In this document: one piece after another, positions 1 through 8,839 of the stretch | How the letters are laid out: each line of letters begins with the position of its first letter | Numbering within the stretch: the first letter of the stretch is position 1 | Source: Apostichopus californicus | Taxonomy: Eukaryota > Echinodermata > Holothuroidea > Aspidochirotida > Stichopodidae | Assembly: GCA_020650975.1 (NCBI GenBank) | Contig: JAIPMN010008492.1 | Coordinates: 1 to 20,435, forward strand | Direction of reading: 5' to 3' | DNA length: 20,435 nt | Position numbers and translations under genes: made by a program | Notes under the pieces: model-generated | What the model was told of the DNA's origin: nothing | Databases searched by the model: none | The model's input: only the letters and a program-made list of their open reading frames with translations

Positions 1-610
1 ATATATATGCAGACTTCGATCGATTGAAACTGTTCACTGACATTATGTGGTACAGTTTTCTCCACTGACGTCATAATAGAGACACCTGTCTATTTACATG
101 TTTATGCAGAGCAAAACACAGGAAAGCTGAAGAGTTTCACTTTCGACTCTCAAGTGACGTCACAGCATCATGGCAGAATGGTTGCCGCAATTGACACTGC
201 AGCTTATACTTTCCAACCATGATTTTTCTTAGCTATATAGTCCGTCTGTGAAGGTCTCCATCAAAAACACTTCTCATTCTCGCGTGCATATTGAGAATGA
301 TGATTTGGGCTTCCCTTTCTTTTTCTAAAGGCATAATATTTGGCAGTCTACATAATGAGGTCATTTGATCCATTTATTTCTAAATTATTCATAACGCACA
401 TAAACCTTAAAGTGAGATTACAAGCCTAGATGATTATAGACAATAGCTTGTCACTTCTGTTGAAACTTCAAGAAGCTCTTTGTTTCCATTTTCAAAGTAA
501 TTTTCATTACCAGCAAGATAGTAAAAGGCTTCATAAAATTTAGTTTTCTTTTATGTTACATGGCATTCACGTTTATAGTCATCTTTGGATAAGAAATATT
601 TCAATCAATT
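1..610. other. AT-rich upstream segment with CRE sites; no gene seen
   Basis: No long reading frame is present. The segment carries two perfect CRE octamers (listed separately). Just after the second is a short ATG frame at 170-232: 20 codons beginning MAEWLPQLTL, with G at +4 of the ATG. It is too short to call a gene and has no recognisable relative. The rest is AT-rich and I see nothing else in it. Confidence 0.5.
66..162. promoter_or_regulatory. Pair of perfect CRE (CREB/ATF-type) octamers
   Basis: The palindrome TGACGTCA occurs at 66-73 and again at 155-162, 89 bp apart. This is the consensus full site for CREB/ATF bZIP dimers in animals. Two perfect copies so close together in AT-rich, CpG-poor DNA are unlikely by chance. 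The nearest candidate transcribed segment is about 700-900 bp downstream. Regulatory function is an inference; only the matches are seen. Confidence 0.4.
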
Positions 611-638
611 AAAAAAAAAAGAAAAAAAAAAGAAGAAA
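611..638. repeat. A-rich tract
   Basis: Two runs of about ten A residues separated by G, followed by AAGAAGAAAG. It is low-complexity purine sequence. No retroelement body or target duplication was found beside it, so it is not called a poly(A) tail. Confidence 0.7.
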
Positions 639-768
639 GTGGTATTTTCATCCAAGATGAACGATTTCACTCTGTTGTTCATTCATAAAGGTTTTCAAAA
701 TATATAATTATCATGATGTTCGCGATTGGACATCTCAATGAAACATTTACCAATACTGTGTTGCATTC

Positions 769-838
769 TCTTCTCCCTTCCCTTCCCCAGCCCTTCCCTT
801 CCCCGCCCCAACCACACACCCTCGAAACTCCCACCCCA
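769..838 (+). repeat. Pyrimidine/C-rich tract
   Basis: A run of CCCTT, CCCC and CCCTTCCC blocks, then CACACACC and CCACCCC. Because it contains CCCCAG at 785-790 it could act as a polypyrimidine tract and splice acceptor in front of the 857-1084 open segment. It could equally be a promoter-proximal C-tract or i-motif former. The sequence alone does not decide between these. Confidence 0.55.
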
Positions 839-856
839 TCCCGACGTCGCCATTAA

Positions 857-1084
857 ATAATCCATATACTAGTTTCCACTGGCCACGTGAACTTCTTATC
901 TGAGTGCTTTGTCTGTGATAATGTGCGATCAGCTGTTTCAGATTTTATCGTCTGTTCTGTGGCACAGTTACCAGTTACAGACGACACTGGAGCGAACGAG
1001 ACAGCCACGTTCGCGCTTTGTTTATTAAACTTGAATGACAATATTACTTATATCGGAAATTATTCTCAGATGTGCTCAGTCATG
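857..1084 (+). other. Candidate exon or first-exon/promoter segment ending at a strong splice donor
   Basis: The frame is open from 857 and runs through a consensus donor: ATG at 1082-1084 followed by GTAAGT at 1085-1090, which leaves phase 0. The last ~35 codons look protein-like (TFALCLLNLNDNITYIGNY) and hold three N-x-S/T sequons, as in an extracellular domain. In-frame methionines appear only at the very end, so a coding version would need an upstream exon; acceptor-like TTTCAG (936-941) and GGCACAG (960-966) sit inside. CpGs are clearly denser here (CGACGTCGCC, GCGAACGAG, TTCGCGC) than in the rest of the window, and an E-box CACGTG lies at 884-889. Alternatives are a non-coding first exon or chance. 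No family is recognised. Confidence 0.22.
884..889. promoter_or_regulatory. E-box CACGTG
   Basis: A perfect palindromic CACGTG, the binding core for Myc/Max, USF and clock-type bHLH factors. It lies in the CpG-rich patch next to the candidate exon. A six-base match is weak evidence on its own; the neighbouring CREs and CpG density make it slightly more believable. Confidence 0.25.
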
Positions 1085-1090
1085 GTAAGT

Positions 1091-1533
1091 ACATAAATTC
1101 ATCTGATCATTTAAGCCAAATATATTTTCCTTTTTATACTTGGGTTCAACGTCAGACGACTAACAACATTGTTAAGTGATGCGGACATAATGAAAACCCT
1201 TCTTGAAACGTGTAGGCGATAGGCCTGTAATTTGTAAAACTACAAGAACGATACTAGGCCTGCATGTGTGGGCAGAGCAGCTTTGAGCAGAGTTCATTGA
1301 AGCAGACATTTCACAACCATTTTACGATGTTTCATTGTTCAACGCTTTGACGCATACAGTGTTAAATTTATCTGTAAATTGTGTGTCTGTAAATTGTTTG
1401 TCCAAGGCAGTAAACGGAGGGAAACATACTCTATTGGGAAAGGGAAATTATTTGATATTGATATTGATGTCATCTAACAGTAACACTTAACAGTCCCAAG
1501 ATATTCCTTTCTTAACTAATGGATGTGTCTGAA
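1091..1533. other. No feature recognised
   Basis: AT-rich sequence after the candidate donor. There are short imperfect repeats such as TCTGTAAATTGTGTG/TCTGTAAATTGTTTG around 1370-1402, but no reading frame, RNA gene or transposon end that I can support. Confidence 0.4.
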
Positions 1534-1573
1534 GGGTGGGGAGGGTGGGGGAGGGGACAGGGGAGGGCAGGGG
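1534..1573 (+). other. G-quadruplex-forming tract
   Basis: Eight runs of three to five G (1534-36, 1538-41, 1543-45, 1547-51, 1553-56, 1560-63, 1565-67, 1570-73) are separated by loops of one to three bases. This far exceeds the usual four-tract definition of a stable G4 on the + strand. If the candidate donor at 1085 is real the tract would lie early in an intron, a place where G4s can influence transcription and splicing. That role is inferred. Confidence 0.7.
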
Positions 1574-1672
1574 AGAGAGACAGTAGCCTTAATGGACATA
1601 TTTTGCCATTTAGAATTGATAATTAAGATAAAGATGGCTACTGCAAATCAAGGAATCACTCACTTTAAATCT

Positions 1673-1712
1673 CTCAATCAATTTATTGATCAATCAATCA
1701 ATCAAGCAACCA
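1673..1712. repeat. (AATC)n tetranucleotide microsatellite, imperfect
   Basis: Repeated CAATCAAT/GATCAATC units with interruptions (TTTATTG, GCAACC). It is short and decayed, with no flanking transposon signature. Confidence 0.75.
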
Positions 1713-2596
1713 ATCATTCATAGAAAATATGCTGTATCCATTGCACGAAGTAGTTAACAGCTTTATTTATTCTCCTTGTTCAAATGCATCGACCATGTAC
1801 TGTATGCATACTTAAAGTACTAGCCAATTTGCTCAATATGCATTTGTTTTGTAACTTGATCGAGTGTGATAATCTCATTCAAAATTTGTTGCAATTTTTC
1901 GAAAAGCCACTTCTGTTTCCAAGATATACACATTTGAATTGTGGATAAATCTGGGAAATTTCATGATATATGTGCAAGCTATGACGTGGAGTATTTCGCT
2001 CATGAAAATCTCTTATTTTAGACCTTAATAAGTTTACCCCTAACCTTTAAGCCCACATATATTATTTGAATAATTTAATGTTCCTCTTTTCAAAGAAGAC
2101 AATAAAATATTTCAAAGTATCGCCTTAGGTCCCAAACCTGTGTTCAATGTCCTTGAAATGAAGGTTGTAAAGACAAAGGAATAACATAATAGAAAATAAG
2201 GCAGTCACTCCCTTTAAATATATCATCAATGAACATAATTCTATGTTTATTCATAATTTCATAAGTAAAACTAGAATCGAGAAGAGAATTGTAAAATGAT
2301 AAATCTTTGATGGATTTTGATGGGAGTTGCAGCTATTTACATGATTTGTAATACCTATTAGATTGATCAGGACAATGTTGTTCATAGGTGTCAGTAGACC
2401 TTAAACAAGATAATAATACTTTATTGTAAGTCAATGTCTTGACTTATAGTTTTCTCATTCAAATATCATCTAGGAACTACTTTCACTTTGCAGACGTGTT
2501 CAAACAGAAAGCCCCCAAAAAAGAGGAAATTTGTGATACTTTGCATGCTTCCTTCCTCAATATGTGTTAATGAGAAAACAACATCCTTAAATATTT
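1713..2596. other. No feature recognised
   Basis: AT-rich, stop-dense in all frames. No tRNA-like boxes, transposon ends or tandem arrays were recognised. Confidence 0.4.
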
Positions 2597-2677
2597 AGTC
2601 ACATATAAAGTACAGTACTATATATCACAAAAGTACAGTACTGTATATAGTCACATATAAAGTACAGTACTGTATAT
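2597..2677. repeat. 52-bp-spaced direct repeat carrying GTACAGTAC palindromes
   Basis: The segment beginning AGTCACATATAAAG and ending at TACTRTATAT occurs at 2597-2625 and 2649-2677. Between the copies AGTACAGTACTGTATAT is present a third time. Each unit includes the palindromic core AGTACAGTACT. This looks like a local duplication within an AT-rich palindromic motif field. Confidence 0.7.
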
Positions 2678-2952
2678 GAAACAGAAATGTTGCAATGCTC
2701 TATTGGCTACATACATCTAGTATATGTTAGTAAAAATTTCCAGTTGAAAAAATATCACCACTGTTAAATTTACTATTATGTATGTATGTGCAGTCCGGGT
2801 AATTAAATGGAATTAAAGCAATCTTAGAGAACTTTCTCAATATTTCCATGTCATCTGGTGCCTGCACCTAAGAGAGGTATGTACAGTATATACACAAAGG
2901 TCTACTTTCAGATTTTACAAACATGTATCTTCAAAGTTTCAGTCAGTTTAAT

Positions 2953-2997
2953 CATGGAGGTAAAACAGAAAGCTTTCTCTCCTGTTTTGCCTCCATG
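2953..2997. repeat. Small inverted repeat (16-bp arms)
   Basis: CATGGAGGTAAAACAG (2953-2968) pairs with CTGTTTTGCCTCCATG (2982-2997) with one mismatch, a G:U pair on one RNA strand, around a 13-base loop. The outer TTAA-like bases also mirror. It could be a short RNA hairpin or a remnant of a MITE. It is too small for a typical microRNA precursor. Confidence 0.6.
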
Positions 2998-3220
2998 GTT
3001 TAATATGCACAGCAACACTCTGTAATGTGACAGGAAAGTATGGCTCTCAAAAGTGTATGCTATGTGTAAGTAAACTGAGGGTCTACCACACTTTATTGTT
3101 TAAGCTTCAAAGACACTTATGTGAATTGTAGACTTTGTACATTCTTCGAGGCATTTGTCAAACAGGGAACAACATGATTTGTTACAGCATCACAAATGAC
3201 AGTTCAAAATGGTGAAGTTG

Positions 3221-3468
3221 TTAAAGGTAGTCAGTATAGGCCCCAAATTAAAGCATGCTATAATAGAAGTTTTCCAAAAGTACTTTCCTAGAGGTGTTTA
3301 CTCTCCAAATTGTTCTCAGACATTTTTTAAAGAACACACAAGATGACTGAATCTCCCAGTGAGGAAAATTTCCTTGAAGGTTGTAATAAAATCAGTTTAA
3401 GAATTTTGACCAAATGTGACCATATTTGAATATCTAGCATATTTGGGGCAAATACAGCATACCTTTAA
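3221..3468. mobile_element. TTAA-bounded MITE, family A, copy 1 (intact ends)
   Basis: The left end TTAAAGGTAGTCAGTATAGG is mirrored by the right end, whose reverse complement begins TTAAAGGTATGCTGTATTTG; both continue into GCCCCAAAT. TTAA stands at each outer edge (3221-3224 and 3465-3468). A palindromic TTAA target duplication is the hallmark of piggyBac-type insertion, so this is best read as a non-autonomous piggyBac-like MITE of 248 bp. It has no coding capacity. The family has three further copies in the first 8 kb. Confidence 0.72.
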
Positions 3469-3610
3469 ATACTAGTGTAAAGATGAATAGAAAATGTTGT
3501 TATTCTCAGAATCCATAGTATAACAGTCACAGCCATCAAACCTGCTGCAAAGCTTTTGAATACTGAATTATTCCCTGTCAACACCAAGATATTAAAACGA
3601 TGTTATTTTA

Positions 3611-3890
3611 TTGGTCATCACTCATCAGTATATTGATCCCAGATATGCTAGTAAATCAGATAATGGTCACCCATGCTCATCACTTCAATTTGCATTTTAC
3701 CACAATCCTCAATCAAGTATTTTACCCGATTGAGAAATTGGATTTTGTCTAGTCTAACACAACTTTGTTGATGTCTGGAAATATATCGGAGATTCAGAAC
3801 CACAGGTCTGGAATGTAGTTTTCAAAAGTTTTTAACAATAATATTTTCAGCGTGCTTCAAATTTGGGGTCGATACTGATGACCTTTTTAA
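3611..3890. mobile_element. Family A MITE, copy 2 (diverged; left TTAA lost)
   Basis: The left end reads GGTCATCACTCATCAGTATA then TTGATCCCAGATATGCTAG. The right end, reverse-complemented, reads TTAAAAAGGTCATCAGTATC then GACCCCAAAT. These match each other and the family A end (AGGTATGCTGTAT..GCCCCAAATATGCTA). The right TTAA is intact at 3887-3890; the left one is mutated, so the left boundary is approximate. Its size, about 280 bp, suits the family. The copy is older than the one at 3221. Confidence 0.55.
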
Positions 3891-4449
3891 CACTCGATCA
3901 ATCGTCAGTATCTGATAATTATCATCCTGAAGGATACTTCAGAGAATACTTACTGTACTTTAAGTTTTGTTTTATTTTATAATATAAGCTGGCTGAAAAG
4001 TGATAATTAATATGCTCATGGAAGGCCTTTACATTGAACTGTGGGGCTCAAGTGCTGTGGTACGTAGGATCATAAAAAAAGTTAAATTTTCTTCAAATCT
4101 AGATTTATAGGAAGACGGTGAACTATTTATCCATTATTGAAGAGCAAATTGCTCTAGGTCTGCAAAGAAAACAAGTTGATGTACTGTACAAGTAGAGAGA
4201 TGTACAGTATATATATATACCTTTATACAACACCTAATTATATTCCGGCCATTTGATTGGTCAATTGCTCGTTGATTGCATGCAAAATCCGCTCTATTGC
4301 ACGCTATGAAATAGAACCATGCGTTATACTTTTTTGATAGCACTTTTTTCAATGGTAAGAGAGCAGAGAAACCTGTCTGTTCAAAACAATCTGTTGCATG
4401 AGTGCATTTTACATCCAATGATATCCAAATTTGAAGGTGTTGTATCAAA
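3891..4449. other. No gene; AT-rich with a short (TA)n
   Basis: There is a short TATATATATA run near 4207-4220. The stretch 4240-4330 (with ATTTGATTGGTCAATTGC) has the look of transposon-derived sequence next to the hairpin at 4450, but I cannot fix its ends. The 141-codon frame on the minus strand (4134-4559) runs through this and the hairpin and is not believed to be a gene. Confidence 0.35.
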
Positions 4450-4569
4450 CAAATAATGAATGGTTTCCATTTGTGCAATAGTGCAAATATTTCATTCGTT
4501 GAATGGAACATTCCATCTTTCAACTCATGAAATATTTGCACTATTGCACTCATAACCATTCATTATTTG
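4450..4569. repeat. Long hairpin / fold-back, about 58-bp arms and almost no loop
   Basis: The left arm starts CAAATAATGAATGGTT, continues through GTGCAATAGTGCAAATATTT, and meets the palindromic centre GGAACATTCC at 4505-4514. The right arm is its mirror, ending AACCATTCATTATTTG. Two blocks of 16 and 23 bp are perfectly complementary, with small bulges between. Either strand as RNA would form a near-complete 120-nt hairpin. It could be a small MITE or a source of endogenous siRNA; it is longer than a usual animal pre-microRNA. No protein is implied, although a reading frame crosses it. Confidence 0.8.
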
Positions 4570-5835
4570 TATAATATTTGTATATGCTCCATTCATTAGT
4601 CATTTCTGTTCTGTTAAAGCAAAACCAATTTATATTTCAGTAAGTGATACTGTCCTGTTGATGGGTGAACACCACTGAAACGATCCCCTCTTTATTGTGA
4701 GTCAGTTTCACAAATTTATCTATAGGTGAATTATGAAGGTCAGGTTGACACTACTAAAAGTTACAGTTCAGATATCTGTGTACTATGATGTTCACATTAC
4801 ACATGTATTGAAATAAGAAAACTGTCTGTAGAAGTGAATTGATATTTCTTCCCTATTAATTGTTCATATCATTGGAATTATTGAGGATGTAGAGCTGTAA
4901 TTAATGTTTTCCTTTCAAAATGTGATTTTTTTTTTGGGATTACTGGGCAAGATTTTAGAAGGTAGCACATAGGAAGTGATGGAGACCCAGCTGTCTTGAG
5001 AAATATTACAAATTCATGTTTCAGCTCCACCTGATATCTTGGACATTTCCCAAAATCAATGTTGAACGAAGACGCCTGTCGGGTCATCCGGTATATTTTC
5101 TCTCCTTCACTTGTGGAGTCTATAGAATGCATTGTAGCTCCAGCATCCTTTTTTTTTAGTATGTGTGCTTTTTTCTGTCTATGCTAAAAAGATATAATGG
5201 AATACTTTAGGCTGCCAGAATATTGAATGAAAATACAGTCAGTACTGTATGAAAAATTGAAGAATCTCCTAAAAGTCCACAGTCTTTAGCTTTTTCAGGA
5301 GGCAGAAGATTCAAGTGACTTTATTCATGTCATTGATTGATTGATTTGGAATTATAATTTAGTTCTAAATCAAATATTTTTAGCATTTGTGAAAGTCTTG
5401 ATAACTGTATACAGTAAATAGCAAATTAACAAAGTAAATATGACTGCCTTGGATCTGATAGAAGCTGTGTACATGTATGTCTGTATACATCTTTGCATTG
5501 CTCTGGCATGCCCAGTCTGTTTTCATAGATCCCCTTGCTAGAATCCCTCTGTGTTCAATACTGTGTGAAGTATGGTACAGTATATGATGTCTCTTTATAC
5601 TCAGTACAGACATCAGGATTAGCGGTTGAATTGAGACTTCTGGCAAGTTTGACTCAAAGAATGAATGTATCCATTATTATATAGGACAGATGTTAGGAGC
5701 TCTGGAAAAGAATGAGAGGATAAGAATAAGGAGAGGCAGAGGTACAGAGGTAGGAATGGAAGGATGATGGTTGGAAGGAGTTGCAAGGCTGACGTGTGTG
5801 CATTTACTTCATTAGGGGTAGGCCTATTTTGTTTC
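4570..5835. other. No gene recognised; low-complexity patches
   Basis: The region contains T-runs at 4926-4936 and 5151-5157, a short (ATTG)n at 5330-5346, and a purine-rich stretch at 5703-5780 (GAGAGGATAAG, GGAGAGGCAGAGG, GGAATGGAAGGATG). Several 80-90-codon frames on the minus strand have no recognisable motif and no splice context, and are treated as chance. Confidence 0.4.
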
Positions 5836-6199
5836 CTAAAAGGTCTGCTGTATAGACCCCAACTATAGCACGCTATCATGGAAAAGATTCTTGAGATTAT
5901 GTAATTGACCTGCCTTGGTCGTAAGAGGACCTCTTTTTACCAATTAGTCTGCAATGCCTGCCACATATATTTTCTTGTATGATGGTCTTTGTGTGAACGC
6001 TGTATGATTAACTATACTGTAGACATGAACATATTTCCACACAGTGTTTACACAAAGAGCCTAATGGTGTTAAGAAGCTATGCAGGCTCATCTTAGAGCC
6101 TGTGAGGTGGATTTATGACCGTTGCAGGTCGATTACGTAATCACAAGACTTTCCTAGCTAAAGTGTGCTATAATTAGAGCCAATAAAGCAGATCTTTAA
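5836..6199. mobile_element. Family A MITE, copy 3 (longest, long decayed arms)
   Basis: The left end CTAAAAGGTCTGCTGTATAG leads into ACCCCAACTATAGCACGCTAT. The right end, reverse-complemented, is TTAAAGATCTGCTTTATTGG then CTCTAATTATAGCACACT. The right TTAA is intact (6196-6199); the left is CTAA (5836-5839). Similarity between the arms continues inward, for example GATTATGTAATTGACCTGC against GATTACGTAATCGACCTGC, and an inner pair at 5984-6003/6041-6061 (CTTTGTGTGAACGCTGT against ACAGTGTTTACACAAAG). The whole 364 bp is therefore an old fold-back derivative of family A. Confidence 0.62.
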
Positions 6200-6431
6200 A
6201 CTATAGGTTCAACAAAATTTGGAGTAACAGAAATATTTTATTGTGGAATAGTGAGTAGGAATACCGGGAAGGCTGGGAAGGGTGAAAGGAGGACAATAGA
6301 GTGGTCGGTACGTAGCTGCTATTGAATGGCGGCACTCAACAATATTTAATTGTGTATCTCCTCTTCATCATTTTAATTAAAAGACATGAATGCCAGTTAG
6401 TGTGCATAGTAAACTTTTGCAAATATAGAAA

Positions 6432-7005
6432 TTTACTTCGTTCCTCGCTTACTGTCTCCTCACAACCTTAGCACCTCATTCTACGGTGTCTAGTATGCCC
6501 TGGTAATCTTTTAACACTGCGCCCTCAGCGACCGGCTCCTCCGGTCGTTGCCCTTCCTTCTCATTCTACCATCCAAAGTGTTTACACATACCTTTTCGTA
6601 GTGGATATAAAATCTTACGGAAATTGCCCGGAATACGTTGGATTTTTACCTTCTATACATCCTTTGGGATTTCAGAACGTTCTACAGTCTTTTACAGCCT
6701 GATAAGTATCCTTTTCTTCTAAAGGGAGGGAGTTTGGGGGCTGTTTTTAGTGTGCGACCCATGCCCATGTGTTCGTTTTTGAGTAGCGTAACGTTACTTT
6801 CTCAGGTAGTAGTTCCGTAAGATTTTAAATCCACTACGAAAACGTATGTGTAAACACTTTGGATGGTAGAATGAGAAGGAAGGGCAACGACCGGAGGAGC
6901 CGGTCGTTGAGGGTGCACAGTGTTAAAAGATTACCAGGGCATACTAGACACGGTAGAATGAGGTGCTAAGGTTGTGAGGAGACAGGTAAGCTTGTCACTC
7001 GTAAA
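6432..7005. mobile_element. Fold-back element with ~190-bp inverted arms
   Basis: The arms 6432-6622 and 6813-7005 are reverse complements with only a handful of differences across the inner ~165 bp (for example CTACGGTG against CTACCGTG). They enclose a 190-bp unrelated spacer. Each arm contains a nested hairpin, CGACCGG with CCGGTCG (6529-6547 and 6888-6906). The outermost ~20 bp differ between arms, so the exact ends are uncertain. AAATATAGA at 6421 and AAATATATA at 7003 are a possible imperfect target duplication. This architecture fits a fold-back or long-TIR MITE. The spacer's 60-codon frame is not a transposase. Confidence 0.82.
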
Positions 7006-7408
7006 TATATAAACCAGTAAGTTTTATCATTATTACATGTGGTTGATGGTTTCATGTGTATTTGTGATACCACATGTGTCTATAAATTTGAATCTACCAT
7101 CTGGGGTCCTCTGCATGTGTAGGACAGTCTAAGTGGTATATAATGACCTACAGGTTCCATAAGGTAACCACCTATTCCCTGACCTCCAATTACACAAATC
7201 CTCCCTGGAATAAAAAAATTCAGATCTGCTTTACCTCTTGTTGATTGGCAAGTTGTTTAATTATAAAGGAAGGAAAGAAAGAAAAAAGCTACATTTCCTG
7301 GGTTATAGTATTATATCCACCAGTCATTATATTCCCATAACACAATGTTCAGGTTTATGCTTTCTATTCTCACATGTGTAATAAAGTAAGGCTTATCATG
7401 AGTTTGTT
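7006..7408. other. No feature recognised
   Basis: AT-rich sequence with a purine run (AAAGGAAGGAAAGAAAGAAAAAAG) around 7266-7289. CACATGTG-type palindromes recur near 7069-7078 and 7372-7379. No gene or transposon end is seen. Confidence 0.4.
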
Positions 7409-7698
7409 TTAAAGGTAATCTATATTGCCCCCAGATGTTAACAAACAAATCTTGCCCCCCAAAAAAATGTTATAACTTTGAATTTGTCGCCAATGTATCT
7501 GCACATTGAGAAGACTGAAATAAGACAATGCTTGTGTATAATTTTGCTGATGAAAATACCTTTTATTAAGGTGGTGGGTTAAGGGTTGTGGTAGGGTGAG
7601 GTTGGAGTGAGTTAAGGTAAGGGGGAAAGGTAGTTTAAACTTTTTGCATCATGAAAGTGACCAGTTTTAGCATATTTTGGGGACAATCCAAATGTCCT
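7409..7698. mobile_element. Family A MITE, copy 4 (decayed)
   Basis: The left end TTAAAGGTAATCTATATTGC then CCCCAGATG begins at an intact TTAA (7409-7412). The right end, reverse-complemented, is AGGACATTTGGATTGTCCCC then AAAATATGCTA, which matches the family A end without its TTAA. The middle includes GTGGTGGGTTAAGG-type G-rich sequence not seen in the other copies. Assignment rests on the two ends only, so confidence is moderate. Confidence 0.45.
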
Positions 7699-8087
7699 CT
7701 GCTGGATGACATTAAGCAAGTTTGAAATCTTAGAAATACCGATCTATCAATATCACTGAAAATGTAACATTACATATCACTTTTCATTTTTTCTAGGCAT
7801 GATTGGGGTGAGAGGGGGAAATGCCAGAGGGAACCAAGTGCAAAATTTATCCAATAGAGTGGAGTTTAATGATTTCCAGTGTAGGGATCCCAGATGAATG
7901 CAATATTCTATCTAAGTAACTGAAATTTTTTTCAATTTTTTGAGGAATTAAGAACTGGTGCCATTTCTTATAGACTAATTATAGACTGAATTAGATTCTA
8001 CTCTTCTCCAATCCACGCATACGATACGTCCCGAAACATGTAGCGGTTAAATGACAAAATTGTATATCGTGAGAAAGACCCAGTATA
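7699..8087. other. No feature recognised
   Basis: AT-rich sequence with T-runs near 7926-7941. No reading frame, RNA gene or repeat end is supported. Confidence 0.4.
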
Positions 8088-8095
8088 CATCACAT

Positions 8096-8393
8096 CAGGT
8101 GCGTAGCAAGGGGGGGCAAAGGGGGCAGCCCCCCCCATGAGCATATTTTTTGGTATGTTTTTATGATATCGCTAGTAATTTCAAATAAGAAAATGCTATC
8201 ATGCAACTAACAAGGCCTGGGAAGTGCCATTTCCAGCGATCTAGGAGGCATTTTCAGCCAAAGTTTTCTTGTACGCTTCGCGCCAGCCCATGGTAGCGCT
8301 ATGCTTTAGATAGTTTGCAATGCCGTATCTACGGCTCTGATAGTTTGCCAACAGTTTCGCCCCTCCCTTGGCAAATTCCTCGCTACGCGCCTA
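8096..8393. mobile_element. hAT-type MITE, complete, with 8-bp target duplication
   Basis: The left end CAGGTGCGTAGCAAGG (8096-8111) and the reverse-complemented right end TAGGCGCGTAGCGAGG match at 13 of 16 bases. Flanks are a perfect 8-bp direct repeat, CATCACAT, at 8088-8095 and 8394-8401. An 8-bp duplication and CAG-starting ends of the CAG-GGCGTAGC kind are typical of the hAT superfamily. The 298-bp body holds a G-run/C-run inverted stretch (8110-8137) and no open frame for a transposase, so it is non-autonomous. The perfect duplication suggests a fairly young insertion. Confidence 0.88.
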
Positions 8394-8401
8394 CATCACA
8401 T

Positions 8402-8839
8402 GCATAGACCTGGCCTACTTACATCCTACTGTAAATCCTATTTTGTGGCTGAGCACGATCTGTACTGTACAATCAAAAGGCTGATTCATTGATTATCAAA
8501 CTCCAGAGTAACAGCGAAACAATTGACGGTGTAAACGACAGACACCATAGTCATCCGTTAATTGACAATTTATATTTTATTTCACACCTTATGTTTATAC
8601 TACTACTGGTTAAACATTTCATGGGGGAATATTAGGTGAGAGAGGTAATTGACCATATATATAGTACACTACTGTATACATCATGGGTGTGATAGTGTAC
8701 ATGTACCATACACTGAGTAATAGAAATGCCAAATGTTGGACAAATTATTAAATTGCATTTATTTGTAATAAAGAAAGAGGGAGGGGGGGGGCGTTAACCT
8801 TGTGGTTGGTTGGTGATTTCCAGATATGTAAAATTTTAA
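8402..8839. other. No gene recognised; short G-run
   Basis: The stretch contains a GGGAGGGGGGGGGCG run at 8779-8793 and several TACTGTA/TACAGTA motifs. Nothing else is supported. Confidence 0.4.

Noticed and set aside
4134-4559. 141-codon minus-strand frame, the longest in the window
   Set aside because: About a quarter of it is one arm and the centre of the 4450-4569 hairpin; the rest is AT-rich with no motif. A frame of this size is possible by chance and no splice context supports it.
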